Origin: Myxococcota bacterium
Lineage (GTDB): Bacteria > Myxococcota_A > UBA796 > UBA2385
Assembly (NCBI GenBank): GCA_023150805.1
Contig: JAKLKF010000076.1
Location: forward strand, 1-37,152
Direction: 5' to 3'
Length of the DNA stretch: 37,152 nt
The notes below the pieces were generated by a model. That model saw only the letters and a list, made by a program, of their open reading frames with translations, did not search any database and was not told the origin of the DNA. The translations under genes were made by a program, and so were the position numbers. Below, one piece after another: positions 27,706-37,152 of the stretch (position 1 is its first letter; every line of letters begins with the position of its first letter).

Positions 27706-29403
27706 TCAGGGCTCCAGGGGGAGCGGGGCCTTATCCGCCGGCGCCGACGGCGGCGCCGACCCCAGGAGCAGGTCGGCCTTGCGCGCGACCTCCTCCGGCC
27801 GGTCGGCGCCCGCCAGCAGCGCCTCGGCCTCGGCCTGTCTCCCCTGGCGGCGCAGCAAGGCGACCCGCACGGCCAGGTCGCGCCCCCTCGGGTCCGGACC
27901 GGAGAGGGCCAGCGTCCGGGCGGCGCGCTCCCACTGGCCGAGCTGGGCCTGCATCGCGGCCAGGGTGCTGGCGTGCCGGTGGTCCGCCGCGCAGCCGCGG
28001 GCCATCGCCCACCGCCCCAGGGGCTCGGCGGCGGCCCCCTGCAGCGCCACCGCCACGTCCAGCAGGCCGCCGCAGGCGTCGCGCGCGGGCGGGTCCTGGT
28101 CGAGCGCGCCGACCAGCAGCGGCAGGGCCAGGTCGGGCCGACCGGCCTGGCCCAAGCGCAGCCCGAGCCCGGCCGCCGCGTAGGGCGTGCCGGTGTCCTG
28201 CCAGGCGGCCAGCCAGAAGCGGTCGTCGTCCCGCCAGTCCCGCACCCGGTCCTGCACCAGCAGGTGCCAGGGCAGGGCGAGGACCAGCACCGCGACCGGC
28301 AGGGCGCGCCCGGCGACCGCCGCGGCCCACATGCCCAGCCCCACCACGCCCAGGTACAGGTAGCGCTCGCCGACCAGGCCCTTGTCGACGATGGGCAACA
28401 AGGCGGGGACCACGCCCAGGGCGAGCCAGGCGGCGCCCGCCAGGGCCAGGCGCCGGCGGGAGCCGGGCAGCAGCAGGGGCACGGCGGCGAGCAGGACGAG
28501 GGTGACGAGCCCCGCGGCGCGCCGCCAGGGCGGCTCCCAGGCCAGCCACTCCAGGCTGCGCGTCGCGGCGAGCGGCCAGGCCACCGAGAGGGAGGCGCCG
28601 AGCGCGCCCGGCAGCGCCAGCGGGTCCCGCAGCAGCAGCTCCAGGCCCGCCGGATCCGGCGGCCGCGCGGCGGAGACGCCCACCAGCGCCCGCAGGCCCA
28701 GCGCCAGCCCCAGGCCGAGCGCCAGCGCGAGCGGTCGGCGCAGACCTGCGCCTCGCCCCGCCGCCAGGTCGAGCAGGACGAGCAGCGCCGGCAGCACCAG
28801 CACCGACTCCTTGGCCAGCAGGGCCAGCGCCGCCAGCAGCGCCCCGCCCACCAGGCGCACCCGGCCGGCGTCGACGGGCTGCACGCAGACCAGCGCGGCC
28901 AGCCCCAGGGCGGTCGCCATCGGGTCGTTGCGCGCGGCCAGCCAGGCGACGGCCTCGCTCTGGGCCGGGTGCAGGGCGAAGAGGGCGCCCGCCGCCAGCG
29001 CCGCCATCGGCGGGAGCAGGCCCCCGAGCAGGCGCACCACCAGCACCACCGCCGCCAGGTGCCAGGCCAGGGAGTGCAGGTGGGCGGCCGGCAGCGATCC
29101 GCCGAGGAGGACCTGGTCGAAGGCCAGGCCCAGCACGAAGACCGGCCGGAAGTAGCCGCTGTCGACCGGCGCACCAGGGGCGTGGGCCCACAGGTCCCCG
29201 CCTAGCAGCTCCGCCAGCCCGACCGCCCCGGGCAGCCGCAGGCCGTGGTCGTCCCACACCCGCCCCGCCGCCGCGACCCCGCGGTAGGTCCAGGCCGTCC
29301 AGGCGCACAGCAGCAGGAGCAGGAGCCACGACCGCCCCACGGCCGGCGACGCCGGAGGCGGCGCGGCTGCGGGGGCGGGGGCGCTGGGGGCCAGACCGGA
29401 CAT
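27706..29403 (-). CDS. GT-C/TMTC-like membrane glycosyltransferase with TPR tail
   Basis: 565 residues, about ten hydrophobic helices between residues 20 and 395. The first periplasmic loop has VWDDHGLRLPG near residue 48, in the place of the acidic catalytic motif of GT-C enzymes, then SGYFRPVFVLGLAFD, LHSLAWHLAAVVLVVRLL, FALHPAQSEAVAWLAARNDPMAT and LLAKESVLVLPALL. This order matches the TMTC/O-mannosyltransferase-like proteins that end in TPR repeats; here the C-terminal 165 residues are TPR-like. Such enzymes move a sugar from a polyprenyl-phosphate donor to a secreted protein. It lies directly downstream of pilA and heads the operon with the TPR protein, folK and tal. The ATG at 29403 has no clear Shine-Dalgarno; the frame extends upstream to 29469 across the pilA terminator. 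Confidence 0.75.
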   Translation of the reverse strand: MSGLAPSAPAPAAAPPPASPAVGRSWLLLLLLCAWTAWTYRGVAAAGRVWDDHGLRLPGAVGLAELLGGDLWAHAPGAPVDSGYFRPVFVLGLAFDQVLLGGSLPAAHLHSLAWHLAAVVLVVRLLGGLLPPMAALAAGALFALHPAQSEAVAWLAARNDPMATALGLAALVCVQPVDAGRVRLVGGALLAALALLAKESVLVLPALLVLLDLAAGRGAGLRRPLALALGLGLALGLRALVGVSAARPPDPAGLELLLRDPLALPGALGASLSVAWPLAATRSLEWLAWEPPWRRAAGLVTLVLLAAVPLLLPGSRRRLALAGAAWLALGVVPALLPIVDKGLVGERYLYLGVVGLGMWAAAVAGRALPVAVLVLALPWHLLVQDRVRDWRDDDRFWLAAWQDTGTPYAAAGLGLRLGQAGRPDLALPLLVGALDQDPPARDACGGLLDVAVALQGAAAEPLGRWAMARGCAADHRHASTLAAMQAQLGQWERAARTLALSGPDPRGRDLAVRVALLRRQGRQAEAEALLAGADRPEEVARKADLLLGSAPPSAPADKAPLPLEP

Positions 29404-29423
29404 GGGGGAGCAGCGTGCCACAA

Positions 29424-29460
29424 CGCACGACGGGCGGGCCCCGAAGGACCCGCCCGTGCG
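29424..29460 (-). terminator. UUCG-loop terminator after pilA
   Basis: A 10-bp stem (29432-29441 with 29446-29455, one G-U pair) is closed by a UUCG tetraloop on the minus strand and extended by CGCAC/GTGCG. It lies 22 bases past the pilA stop and is followed by GTTGTGG. It should separate abundant pilA transcript from the downstream genes. Confidence 0.65.
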
Positions 29461-29482
29461 TGGAGTCAACCGAGCGGAGAGC

Positions 29483-29923
29483 TCAGTAGACGCTGTTGCC
29501 GGTGTTCATGGTGGCGTTGACGGTCTTGGTGGCCGTCCAGGAGCTGTTGGAGCCGTCGCCGTCCACGTTGATGGTGCCGGTCACCATGAAGTCGGTCGAG
29601 GACAGGGTCTCCACCGCGTACTGGCCGCGCACCTTGCCGTCCGGGCTCCAGCCCAGGGTGTTGAAGGCCGTGCCGCTCGGCCAGGCCACCTGGGTCTTGC
29701 CGGGGAGGGTCGAGGGCTGGGCGGTCGAGGTGATGAAGGTGTCGAAGGCGGCGTCGTAGGCGAGCTCGGCGGTCTTGATGCCGTCGACGTTGCCCGGGGC
29801 CTCGGACCGCTTGGCGCGGTACTGCATCTCGACGAAGTTCGGGATGGCGATGGCGGCCAGGATGCCGATGATGGCGACGACGATCATGAGCTCGACGAGG
29901 CTGAAGCCCTTCTTGGTGAACAT
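29483..29923 (-). CDS. pilA: type IV major pilin
   Basis: 146-residue prepilin. The leader MFTKKG is cleaved by prepilin peptidase before Phe7; the mature N terminus FSLVELMIVVAIIGILAAIA has Glu at +5 and forms the conserved helix. The mature protein is about 140 residues, a size between Geobacter PilA-N (about 60) and Myxococcus PilA (about 210). The globular part is rich in Thr and Ser (TGTINVDGDGSNSS, TATKTVNATMNTGN), possible O-glycosylation sites, and has no C-terminal Cys pair. AGGAGAG lies 6 bases before the ATG. It is transcribed from a near-perfect sigma-54 promoter and lies downstream of pilS-pilR. Confidence 0.95.
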   Translation of the reverse strand: MFTKKGFSLVELMIVVAIIGILAAIAIPNFVEMQYRAKRSEAPGNVDGIKTAELAYDAAFDTFITSTAQPSTLPGKTQVAWPSGTAFNTLGWSPDGKVRGQYAVETLSSTDFMVTGTINVDGDGSNSSWTATKTVNATMNTGNSVY

Positions 29924-29997
29924 GGCTCTCTCCTGCAGGTTGGTGCGACCGGAGGGGTTGGTCTGCCGCGCTCCACGGCGCCGGTCGACATCCCTAT

Positions 29998-30015
29998 GAG
30001 CAAGGGGCGTGCCAA
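29998..30015 (-). promoter_or_regulatory. sigma-54 promoter of pilA
   Basis: On the minus strand the sequence reads TTGGCACGCCCCTTGC, matching the RpoN consensus TTGGCACG-N4-TTGC exactly, with GG-N10-GC spacing. Transcription should begin near 29989, giving a 65-base leader. The activator is the adjacent PilR. Confidence 0.88.
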
Positions 30016-30145
30016 CATCAGCCACCCCCGCACAGACCATCGCAAGTACCTGAAAACAGGCGTAACCACCCTGCAGCCCCACCCCCTCTCGCCGCCGGGC
30101 CCTGGATGGGCTCGACCCGGCTGCCCAATCTCGTCGCTGCCGGGG

Positions 30146-30178
30146 TGACGCAAATCGTCAGGGTGACGTTTTTCGTCA
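30146..30178. promoter_or_regulatory. two TGACG-N5-CGTCA dyads, candidate PilR sites
   Basis: TGACG-CAAAT-CGTCA (30146-30160) and TGACG-TTTTT-CGTCA (30164-30178) are perfect 15-bp dyads with centres 18 bp apart. They lie about 164 and 182 bases upstream of the predicted pilA start, the usual range for sigma-54 activator sites. The second starts 10 bases past the pilR stop. Confidence 0.55.
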
Positions 30179-30187
30179 CCTCGCCGC

Positions 30188-31580
<1,393 letters not shown>

Positions 31581-31588
<8 letters not shown>

Positions 31589-33215
31589 CGACTTCGATGA
31601 CCTCCTCGGCGCCCGAGTCCAGCCGAGCGATGGCGCCGCGACTCCACTCGACCTCCTGCCCCAGCAGCGGCAGGCACAGCATGAAGGAGGTCCCCTGGCC
31701 CGGCTTGCTGTACACCGAGACCGAGCCGCCGTGGGCCCGCATGATGCGCTCGACGTTGGCCAGCCCCAGGCCCGTGCCGCCGCTGCGCGTCGTGAAGAAG
31801 GGGTCGAAGATCCGGACCATGTTCTCGGGGCTGATCCCCACCCCGCTGTCGGTCACCCGCAGCTCCACGTGGTCCGCCCGCCGCCGCATGATCACGGCGA
31901 TCTGCCCCTGGTCCGGCGTGGCCTGGGCCGCGTTCAGCAGCAGGTTCCACAGCACCTGCCGGAAGCGTGCGGCGTCGAGCGGGAAGGGGCCCACCGTGTC
32001 GTCCAGGTCCAGCTCCACCCCGACCCGGCCGCGGTAGCGAGGGTCGTTGCGAAAGGCCTGCTCCACCTCGTGCACCAGGGCCCCCAGGTCGGTCGGGCGC
32101 AGGTCCAGGCGGGGAGGACGCGCGGCGTCCAGGAACTCCTCGACGAGCTGGTCCAGGCGCCGGACCTCGCGCAGCGCGATCTCGTGCAGGGGATCGGCGC
32201 GGTCCTCCGCCAGGAGCTGGATCGCCCCCGACAGGCTGGCCAGCGGGTTGCGGATCTCGTGGGCCATTCCCGCCGCCAGCTTCCCCACGGCCGCCAGGCG
32301 CTCGTCCCGCGCCACCATGGCCTCCATCTGCCGCAGCCGGGTCACGTCCTGGGCCAGCACCAGCGCGCCTCCATCCCCGCGGGGGTGGCGGGAGCACAGC
32401 AGGTGCAGGGGCGCGCCCGCTGCGTCGACGACCACCTCCCAGGTGCTGCCGGTGCCGGGCAGCACCTCGGACAGCGGTCGCCCCACCGGCGCCGGGACCC
32501 AGCGGGCCATCACGTCGTTGGCCGAGCGGATCTGCCCGTCCGGGTCGACCTCCACCGTCCCCGCCACCAGCTCGCCCAGCAGCATCGCCCGCTCGGCCGC
32601 GAGCACCTGGCCCTGCCGGACCTCCTGGTCGAGCAGGCCCTTCATCGCGCGGGTCAGGTTGACCGAGAGCGTGGCCACCAGGGCCATGCCGAACAGGTGC
32701 AGCGCAAGGTCCTCGTAGGCGAGGGAGCGGTGCGTGTCGAGCAGCCAGGGCAGGTGCCCCAGGTAGCCTCCCCACGCCACCAACCCGAAGCCGACGGCGT
32801 CGAGCACCAGGATCGCGATCACGCCCGAGGTGGGGAGCAGGAAGGGCGCGGCGATGATGTTGATGAAGTACAGGACGGTGAGCGGCCCCTGCACCCCGTT
32901 GGTCATCGCGACCAGGGCCGTGATCAACACCGCGTCGAAGACGAGCTGGAACCACCCGAAGCGCACCAGGTCGGTCGGACGTCGCAAGGCCGCGGCGCTC
33001 GCGCCCCACACGACGAAGGCCAGGCCCACGATGTAGAAGGCCAGCCGCGGGGCATAGGCGCCCGCCGGGTCGCGCAGGGCGATGACCGCGCTCACCCCCA
33101 GCAGCGCCAGCGCCAGGCCGATCTTGCCCGCGATGTACACGCTGACGGGCGACCGCGCCGCCTCTGCGGCCGGCCCCTGCCGGGGCCGCTGGCTCACCGC
33201 GGCCTGCGCGCCCAC
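31581..33215 (-). CDS. pilS: sensor histidine kinase PilS
   Basis: 544 residues. Six hydrophobic helices lie between residues 27 and 186, as in Pseudomonas and Myxococcus PilS. A PAS-like domain covers about 207-295. The dimerisation and phosphotransfer helix has GMAHEIRNPLASLSG with His319. The ATP-binding domain shows the N box NLLLNAAQATP, G1 DSGVGIS, F box FFTTRSGG and G2 GGTGLGLANV. PilS senses PilA levels in the membrane in other bacteria. The GTG at 33215 follows the pilC stop by one base; an in-frame GTG at 33197 is an alternative. It is between pilC and pilR in the same operon. Confidence 0.94.
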
Positions 33216-33216
33216 C

Positions 33217-34440
33217 TCAACCGGAGATGCTGGAGGCCATGGTGAAGATCGGCATGTACATGGCGATGACGAGCCCGCCGATCACGATGCCCATGGTGAC
33301 CATGATCATCGGCTCCATCAGGCTGGTCACGGCCTCGACCGCCTGGTCCACCTCCTCCTCGTAGAAGTCGGCGATCTTGCCCAGCATGACGTCGAGCGCG
33401 CCCGTCGCCTCGCCCACGCCGATCATCTGGCAGACCATCTCGGGGAAGACGCCCGTCTCCGACAGCGGCTCGGAGATGGTGCGGCCCTCGGAGATGCTGT
33501 CGCGCACCCGCCCGATCGCGTTCTCGATGATCTTGTTGCCCGCGGTGCGGCCGCAGATGTCGAGCGCCTCGAGGATGGGCACGCCCGAGGCGATCATCGT
33601 GCCCAGGGTCCGGGTGAAGCGGGCCACGGCCGTCTTGCGCAGCAGGTCGCCGAAGACCGGCAGCTTGAGCAGGAAGCCGTCGAGGATCACCCGACCCTTC
33701 TCGGTCTTGTAGGCCTGCCGCAGCCCGACGATGCTCAGGATCACGCCGATGACGACGTACAGGAAGTTGGCCTGCAGCCACTTGCTCAGCGCGATGACGA
33801 ACATCGTCGGCGCCGGCAGCGAGGAGCCCATCTCCGCGAACATCTCCTCGAAGGTGGGTACGACCTTGAGCAGCAGCAGGGCCGTGACCGCCGAGGCGAC
33901 CACGGTCACGCCGATCGGGTAGGCCATGGCGCCCTTGATCTGGCGCCGCAGGCGGTCGGCCTTCTCCAGGTAGGCCGCGAGCCGGCTGAGGATGGTGTCC
34001 AGGATGCCGCCCACCTCGCCGGCGGCCACCATGTTGCGGTAGAGGTCGTCGAAGGTGTTCGGGTACTTCTTGAGCGCGTCGGCGAAGGTGGCCCCGGACT
34101 CGACCTGCTCCTTGATGACGGACAGCTCTTCGCGGAAGGTCTTGTTGGGGGCCTGCTTGCTCTGGATGTCCAGGCACTGCACCAGCGGCAGGCCGCTGTC
34201 GATCATGGTCGCGAACTGCCGCGTGAAGATCACCAGGTCCTTGGTCGAGACCTTGGGCTTGAGGAAGCCGGGGGTGGAGACCTTGATCTGCATGTCCAGC
34301 GCGCCCTTCGCCTTCAGCGAGGTCGGCTGGATCTGCATCGCGCGGAGCCGCTTGCGCGCGGCGTCCTGGTCGGGAGCTTCGATTTCGCCCTTGCGAGCCT
34401 CACCGCCAGCGGTGCGGCCCTCGTACGCGTACATCGCCAT
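33217..34440 (-). CDS. pilC: type IV pilus inner membrane platform protein PilC
   Basis: 407 residues, the usual length. Two T2SSF domains cover about residues 68-191 and 271-393, each with a cytoplasmic helical bundle before a membrane segment. Helices are at about 175-200 (VTVVASAVTALLLLKVV), 220-240 (FLYVVIGVILSIVG) and 375-400 (MVTMGIVIGGLVIAMYMPIF). Signature blocks are FTRQFATMIDSGLPL, MVAAGEVGG, ARFTRTLGTMIASGVPILEAL and MIGVGEATGALD. PilC couples the motor ATPases to pilin addition and removal. It lies 98 bases after pilB; the normal neighbour pilT is missing. Confidence 0.95.
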   Translation of the reverse strand: MAMYAYEGRTAGGEARKGEIEAPDQDAARKRLRAMQIQPTSLKAKGALDMQIKVSTPGFLKPKVSTKDLVIFTRQFATMIDSGLPLVQCLDIQSKQAPNKTFREELSVIKEQVESGATFADALKKYPNTFDDLYRNMVAAGEVGGILDTILSRLAAYLEKADRLRRQIKGAMAYPIGVTVVASAVTALLLLKVVPTFEEMFAEMGSSLPAPTMFVIALSKWLQANFLYVVIGVILSIVGLRQAYKTEKGRVILDGFLLKLPVFGDLLRKTAVARFTRTLGTMIASGVPILEALDICGRTAGNKIIENAIGRVRDSISEGRTISEPLSETGVFPEMVCQMIGVGEATGALDVMLGKIADFYEEEVDQAVEAVTSLMEPMIMVTMGIVIGGLVIAMYMPIFTMASSISG

Positions 34441-34538
34441 GGTCGTGCTCCACGGGGTGCGAGTTGGCGGAGGTTACCTGGGTGCGCGGGGGCGCGGCAA
34501 GCCCGGGCCCGTCGAATGAGGTCTTGGCGACCGCCTCG

Positions 34539-36266
34539 TCAGTCCGACGCGGTGGCGCGGACCACCTCCTCCATCGAGGTCATGCCCTCGGCCAGCTTCC
34601 CGAGCGCGCTCATGCGCAGGGTCTTCATGCCGCCGCGGATCGCCTCGCGCTTGAGCTCCAGCGTCGAGGCGCCGTTCAGGATGAACTCGCGCAGCTCGTC
34701 GGTCATCACCATGATCTCGTAGACGGCGATGCGGCCCTTGTAGCCGGTGTTGCTGCAGGTCCGGCAGCCCTTGGGCCCCATCACCTTGTAGGTCGTGACC
34801 TCCTCGGGCGGCACGCCCAGGTCGATGAGCGCCTGCTCGGGCACGTCGCGCGGCTCCTTGCACTCGGCGCACAGCTTGCGCACCAGGCGCTGGGCGCCGA
34901 TCAGGTTCACCGAGCTGGCCACCAGGAAGGGCTCGATGCCCATGTTCAGCAGGCGGCTGACCGAGCTGGGCGCGTCGTTGGTGTGCAGCGTGCTGAGCAC
35001 GAGGTGGCCGGTGAGCGCCGCCTTGACCCCGATCTCCGCCGTCTCGAAGTCGCGGATCTCGCCCACCATGATGATGTCGGGGTCCTGCCGCAGGAAGGAG
35101 CGCAGCGCGCTGGCGAAGTTCAGGCCGATGCTCTCCTGCATCTGCACCTGGTTGATGCCGAAGAGGTTGAACTCGACGGGATCCTCGGCGGTGCAGATGT
35201 TGGTGGTCGACTTGTTGAGCTCCGAGAGCGTCGAGTACAGCGTGGTCGTCTTGCCCGACCCGGTGGGGCCCGTGATCAGGATCATGCCGTAGGGCTTGCT
35301 GATCTCGCCCTTGAAGTCGGCCAGCACCTTCTCCTCGAAGCCCAGCTTGGTCATGTCCAGCTGCAGGTTGCTCTTGTCGAGCAGCCGGAGCACGACCTTC
35401 TCGCCCCACAGCACCGGCAGCACGCTGACGCGGAAGTCCATCTCGCGGCCGCGGCCGAGCTTCATCTTGATGCGGCCGTCCTGGGGCAGCCGCCGCTCGG
35501 CGATGTCCAGGCTGCTCATGATCTTGAGGCGGCTGACGATGGCGCTGCGCAGCTTGTTGGGCGGCTTCATCACCTCGTAGAGCACGCCGTCGATGCGGTA
35601 GCGGATCCGCATCGACTTCTCGTAGGGCTCGACGTGGATGTCGCTGGCGTTCTTGCGGATGGCGTCGAGCAGGATGAGGTTCACCAGCTTGACGACCGGC
35701 GCTTCGCCGGCGCTCTTCTCGAGGTCGACGACGTCGATGTCCTCCTCGACGTCCTCCTCGAAGGCCATCTCGGTGTCGGCGCCCTCCTCGAAGTCGATCA
35801 TGACCTCGTCGAAGCTGACGTTGCTCGTGTAGTACTTCTCGATCGCGTCGGCGATGGCCTGCTCGCTGGCGACCACCACCTCGATGTTGAACTTGGTGAC
35901 GAACTTGACGTCGTCGATGGCGTAGATGTTGGACGGGTCCGCCATCGCCATGATGAGCGTGTTGCCCGTGCGGTTGATCGGCACCACCTGGTGGCGGGTC
36001 ACGACCTCCTTGGGCACCAGCTTGAGCACCTCCGGGTCGATCTCGAAGTCGGCCAGGTTGATGCTGGGGACGCCGTACTGCTTGCTCAGGAACGAGGTGA
36101 GCTCGCTCTCCTCGATGTAGCCCAGGCGGGTCAGCTCGTGCGCGAGGCGGGAGCCGGAGGCCCGCTGCGACTCCATCGCGCGCTTGAGCTGCAGGGTGCT
36201 GATGACCCGCTCCTTGACGAGCAGCTCTCCCAGGCGGGCGGCGCCGCGGTCGTTGCCTTTGGACAT
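34539..36266 (-). CDS. pilB: type IV pilus assembly ATPase PilB
   Basis: 575 residues, the hexameric ATPase that drives pilus extension. The N-terminal domain (RLGELLVKERVISTLQLKRA, then RLAHELTRLGYIEESELTSFL) resembles MshEN domains, which bind c-di-GMP in several PilB/MshE proteins. The ATPase core has Walker A GPTGSGKT at 333-340, Walker B DPDIIMVGEIRD at 395-406 and the His box TGHLVLSTLHTND at 419-431. The zinc-binding tetra-Cys is Cys466, Cys469, Cys501, Cys504 (CAEC and CRTC). An acidic segment near 155-185 links the domains. GGAGG precedes the ATG by 4-5 bases. It is the first gene of the pil operon. Confidence 0.96.
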   Translation of the reverse strand: MSKGNDRGAARLGELLVKERVISTLQLKRAMESQRASGSRLAHELTRLGYIEESELTSFLSKQYGVPSINLADFEIDPEVLKLVPKEVVTRHQVVPINRTGNTLIMAMADPSNIYAIDDVKFVTKFNIEVVVASEQAIADAIEKYYTSNVSFDEVMIDFEEGADTEMAFEEDVEEDIDVVDLEKSAGEAPVVKLVNLILLDAIRKNASDIHVEPYEKSMRIRYRIDGVLYEVMKPPNKLRSAIVSRLKIMSSLDIAERRLPQDGRIKMKLGRGREMDFRVSVLPVLWGEKVVLRLLDKSNLQLDMTKLGFEEKVLADFKGEISKPYGMILITGPTGSGKTTTLYSTLSELNKSTTNICTAEDPVEFNLFGINQVQMQESIGLNFASALRSFLRQDPDIIMVGEIRDFETAEIGVKAALTGHLVLSTLHTNDAPSSVSRLLNMGIEPFLVASSVNLIGAQRLVRKLCAECKEPRDVPEQALIDLGVPPEEVTTYKVMGPKGCRTCSNTGYKGRIAVYEIMVMTDELREFILNGASTLELKREAIRGGMKTLRMSALGKLAEGMTSMEEVVRATASD

Positions 36267-36433
36267 CGATCCTCCGAAGGGGTCGGCGCGCCGCGCCGGT
36301 CCCCAGGTACGTGGAGCCGCCTGCCGCGGCCGGACGGCGGCATCCTACAGCACGCGGGCCCCGCCGGCTGCGGCTCCCCGGCGAGGCGGTCCACGGCAAT
36401 CCGCGCTACAGTCCGCCGCCGACTGGAGGGTCC
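36267..36433. other. divergent intergenic region, pilB and plus-strand gene
   Basis: The region must hold promoters in both directions. TACAGT (36407-36412) on the plus strand and TAGGAT on the minus strand near 36343-36348 resemble -10 elements, but neither has a good -35. Nothing else is seen. Confidence 0.25.
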
Positions 36434-37063
36434 ATGGACCGCCGCTGCCTGTACGGACACCGGGTGAACGCCACCTTCCACCACGCGATCGAGCGCGACC
36501 AGTGCCCGATCTGCGGCGCCGAGCTCATCACGCTGGACGGCTACCGCCTGGCCCGCCAGCTCGCGCAGACCGTCCCGCTGGACGGGGGGGCCGCCTTCCG
36601 CGCCGTGAAGCTGATCGAGACGAACTACGTCCTCAAGCCACGCCCGGCGACCACGACCGAGGCGCGCCCGGGCGTCCCCCCCTCGGCCGAGGCGCCCACC
36701 AGCGGCCCGCCGAGCCCCGGGTTGGCCGCCGCGGATCCCCCTCCCGGCACCGAGATCACGCTGGAGGAGGAGGACCTGGCCCACGCGGCCCCCCGCCCGG
36801 CAGCCCCCTCCCGGCCGCTGGCCGAGGAGCGCGAGGACGACGACTCCGTCGAGCTGATCGCCGCCGAGACCACCGACGAGCAGGAGCGCGCGACCCGGAG
36901 GGCCCCGGCCACGCCACGCGCCGCCGGCCCCCGCGCCCGGACCGCCGCAGGGCGGCCCGCAGGGCCGCCCAAGGTGCCCACCGCCGCGTCGACCGCGCCC
37001 ACCGCGTCGACCGCCGCGCCCTTCACGGCCGAAGAGGACGCCTTCTTCGCGACCAGCCCCTGA
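36434..37063 (+). CDS. hypothetical protein with N-terminal zinc-ribbon-like motif
   Basis: 209 residues. The first 30 residues have CLYGH and DQCPICGAEL, a Cys/His pattern compatible with a small zinc-binding fold. Residues 30-65 form a helix (YRLARQLAQTVPLDGGAAFRAVKL). The rest is Ala/Pro-rich and disordered, with an acidic patch (EEREDDDSVEL) and short PTAAS repeats near the end. No signal peptide is seen, so a cytoplasmic location is likely. GGAGGG precedes the ATG by 3 bases. The family is unknown to me. It is transcribed divergently from pilB; the 89 bases after its stop hold no visible gene. Confidence 0.62.
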   Translation: MDRRCLYGHRVNATFHHAIERDQCPICGAELITLDGYRLARQLAQTVPLDGGAAFRAVKLIETNYVLKPRPATTTEARPGVPPSAEAPTSGPPSPGLAAADPPPGTEITLEEEDLAHAAPRPAAPSRPLAEEREDDDSVELIAAETTDEQERATRRAPATPRAAGPRARTAAGRPAGPPKVPTAASTAPTASTAAPFTAEEDAFFATSP

Positions 37064-37152
37064 CGGTCGCCGGGCCTAGCAGCCTGTAGCCCGTTGGTCG
37101 AGCGACACCCCAACCGACCATGCGCAGGGGCGGAGGCCGCCCGGGTCGGACC

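Noticed and set aside
30160..30182. Hairpin GGTGACG/CGTCACC as a terminator of pilR
   Set aside because: On the minus strand it is not followed by a T-tract, and a second matching dyad next to it fits activator sites better.

Overview
The window is a GC-rich chromosomal segment from a Gram-negative bacterium, most likely a member of Myxococcota or a related deltaproteobacterial lineage. The evidence is the gene order pilB-pilC-pilS-pilR-pilA with a sigma-54 pilA promoter (the Myxococcus/Geobacter arrangement), an Omp85/TamB pair, many lipoproteins, and an Asp-rich DGxDNDGDGDxD repeat lipoprotein of the kind common in that group. I see no tRNA, rRNA, CRISPR array, insertion sequence or prophage.

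Left part (1-10204): the end of a lipoprotein gene and a coupled metallophosphoesterase on the plus strand. Facing them is a four-gene minus-strand operon, tamA-tamB-VKGC-like gene-GT2, in which every junction overlaps or abuts. It joins an outer-membrane assembly module to a vitamin-K-dependent-carboxylase homologue and a dolichol-phosphate-sugar-synthase-like glycosyltransferase.

Centre left (10205-17505): rpmG (L33) and rpsD (S4), an orphan pseudopilin, a HEAT-repeat protein, a 515-base gene-free region, a BtpA-family TIM barrel, an unknown protein with palindromic operators, a CitMHS/NhaD-like ion transporter and a small secreted or anchored protein. The gene-free region carries two NrdR-type boxes 32 bp apart, two DnaA-type boxes, and a highly self-complementary stretch that could be a small RNA. 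No ribonucleotide reductase gene is next to it. This is the least explained part of the window.

Centre (17481-25440): three lipoproteins, two of which look like diverged paralogues, then a large one-pass TPR protein. Next is an operon tetR-etfB-etfA with a dyad operator at its promoter, which fits fatty-acid or acyl-CoA-responsive control of electron transfer flavoprotein.

Right part (25516-36266, all minus strand): the pilus locus pilB, pilC, pilS, pilR, pilA. PilB is the assembly ATPase, PilC the platform, PilS/PilR the two-component system and PilA the major pilin behind a sigma-54 promoter with upstream dyads. No pilT lies between pilB and pilC. Downstream of pilA, after a UUCG-loop hairpin, comes an operon of a TMTC-like GT-C membrane protein, a TPR protein, folK and a small transaldolase. 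folK and the transaldolase are joined in frame only because of a 10-G tract. Removing one base would restore a normal ATGA stop/start overlap. The window ends with a small Cys-containing, Ala/Pro-rich unknown protein on the plus strand.
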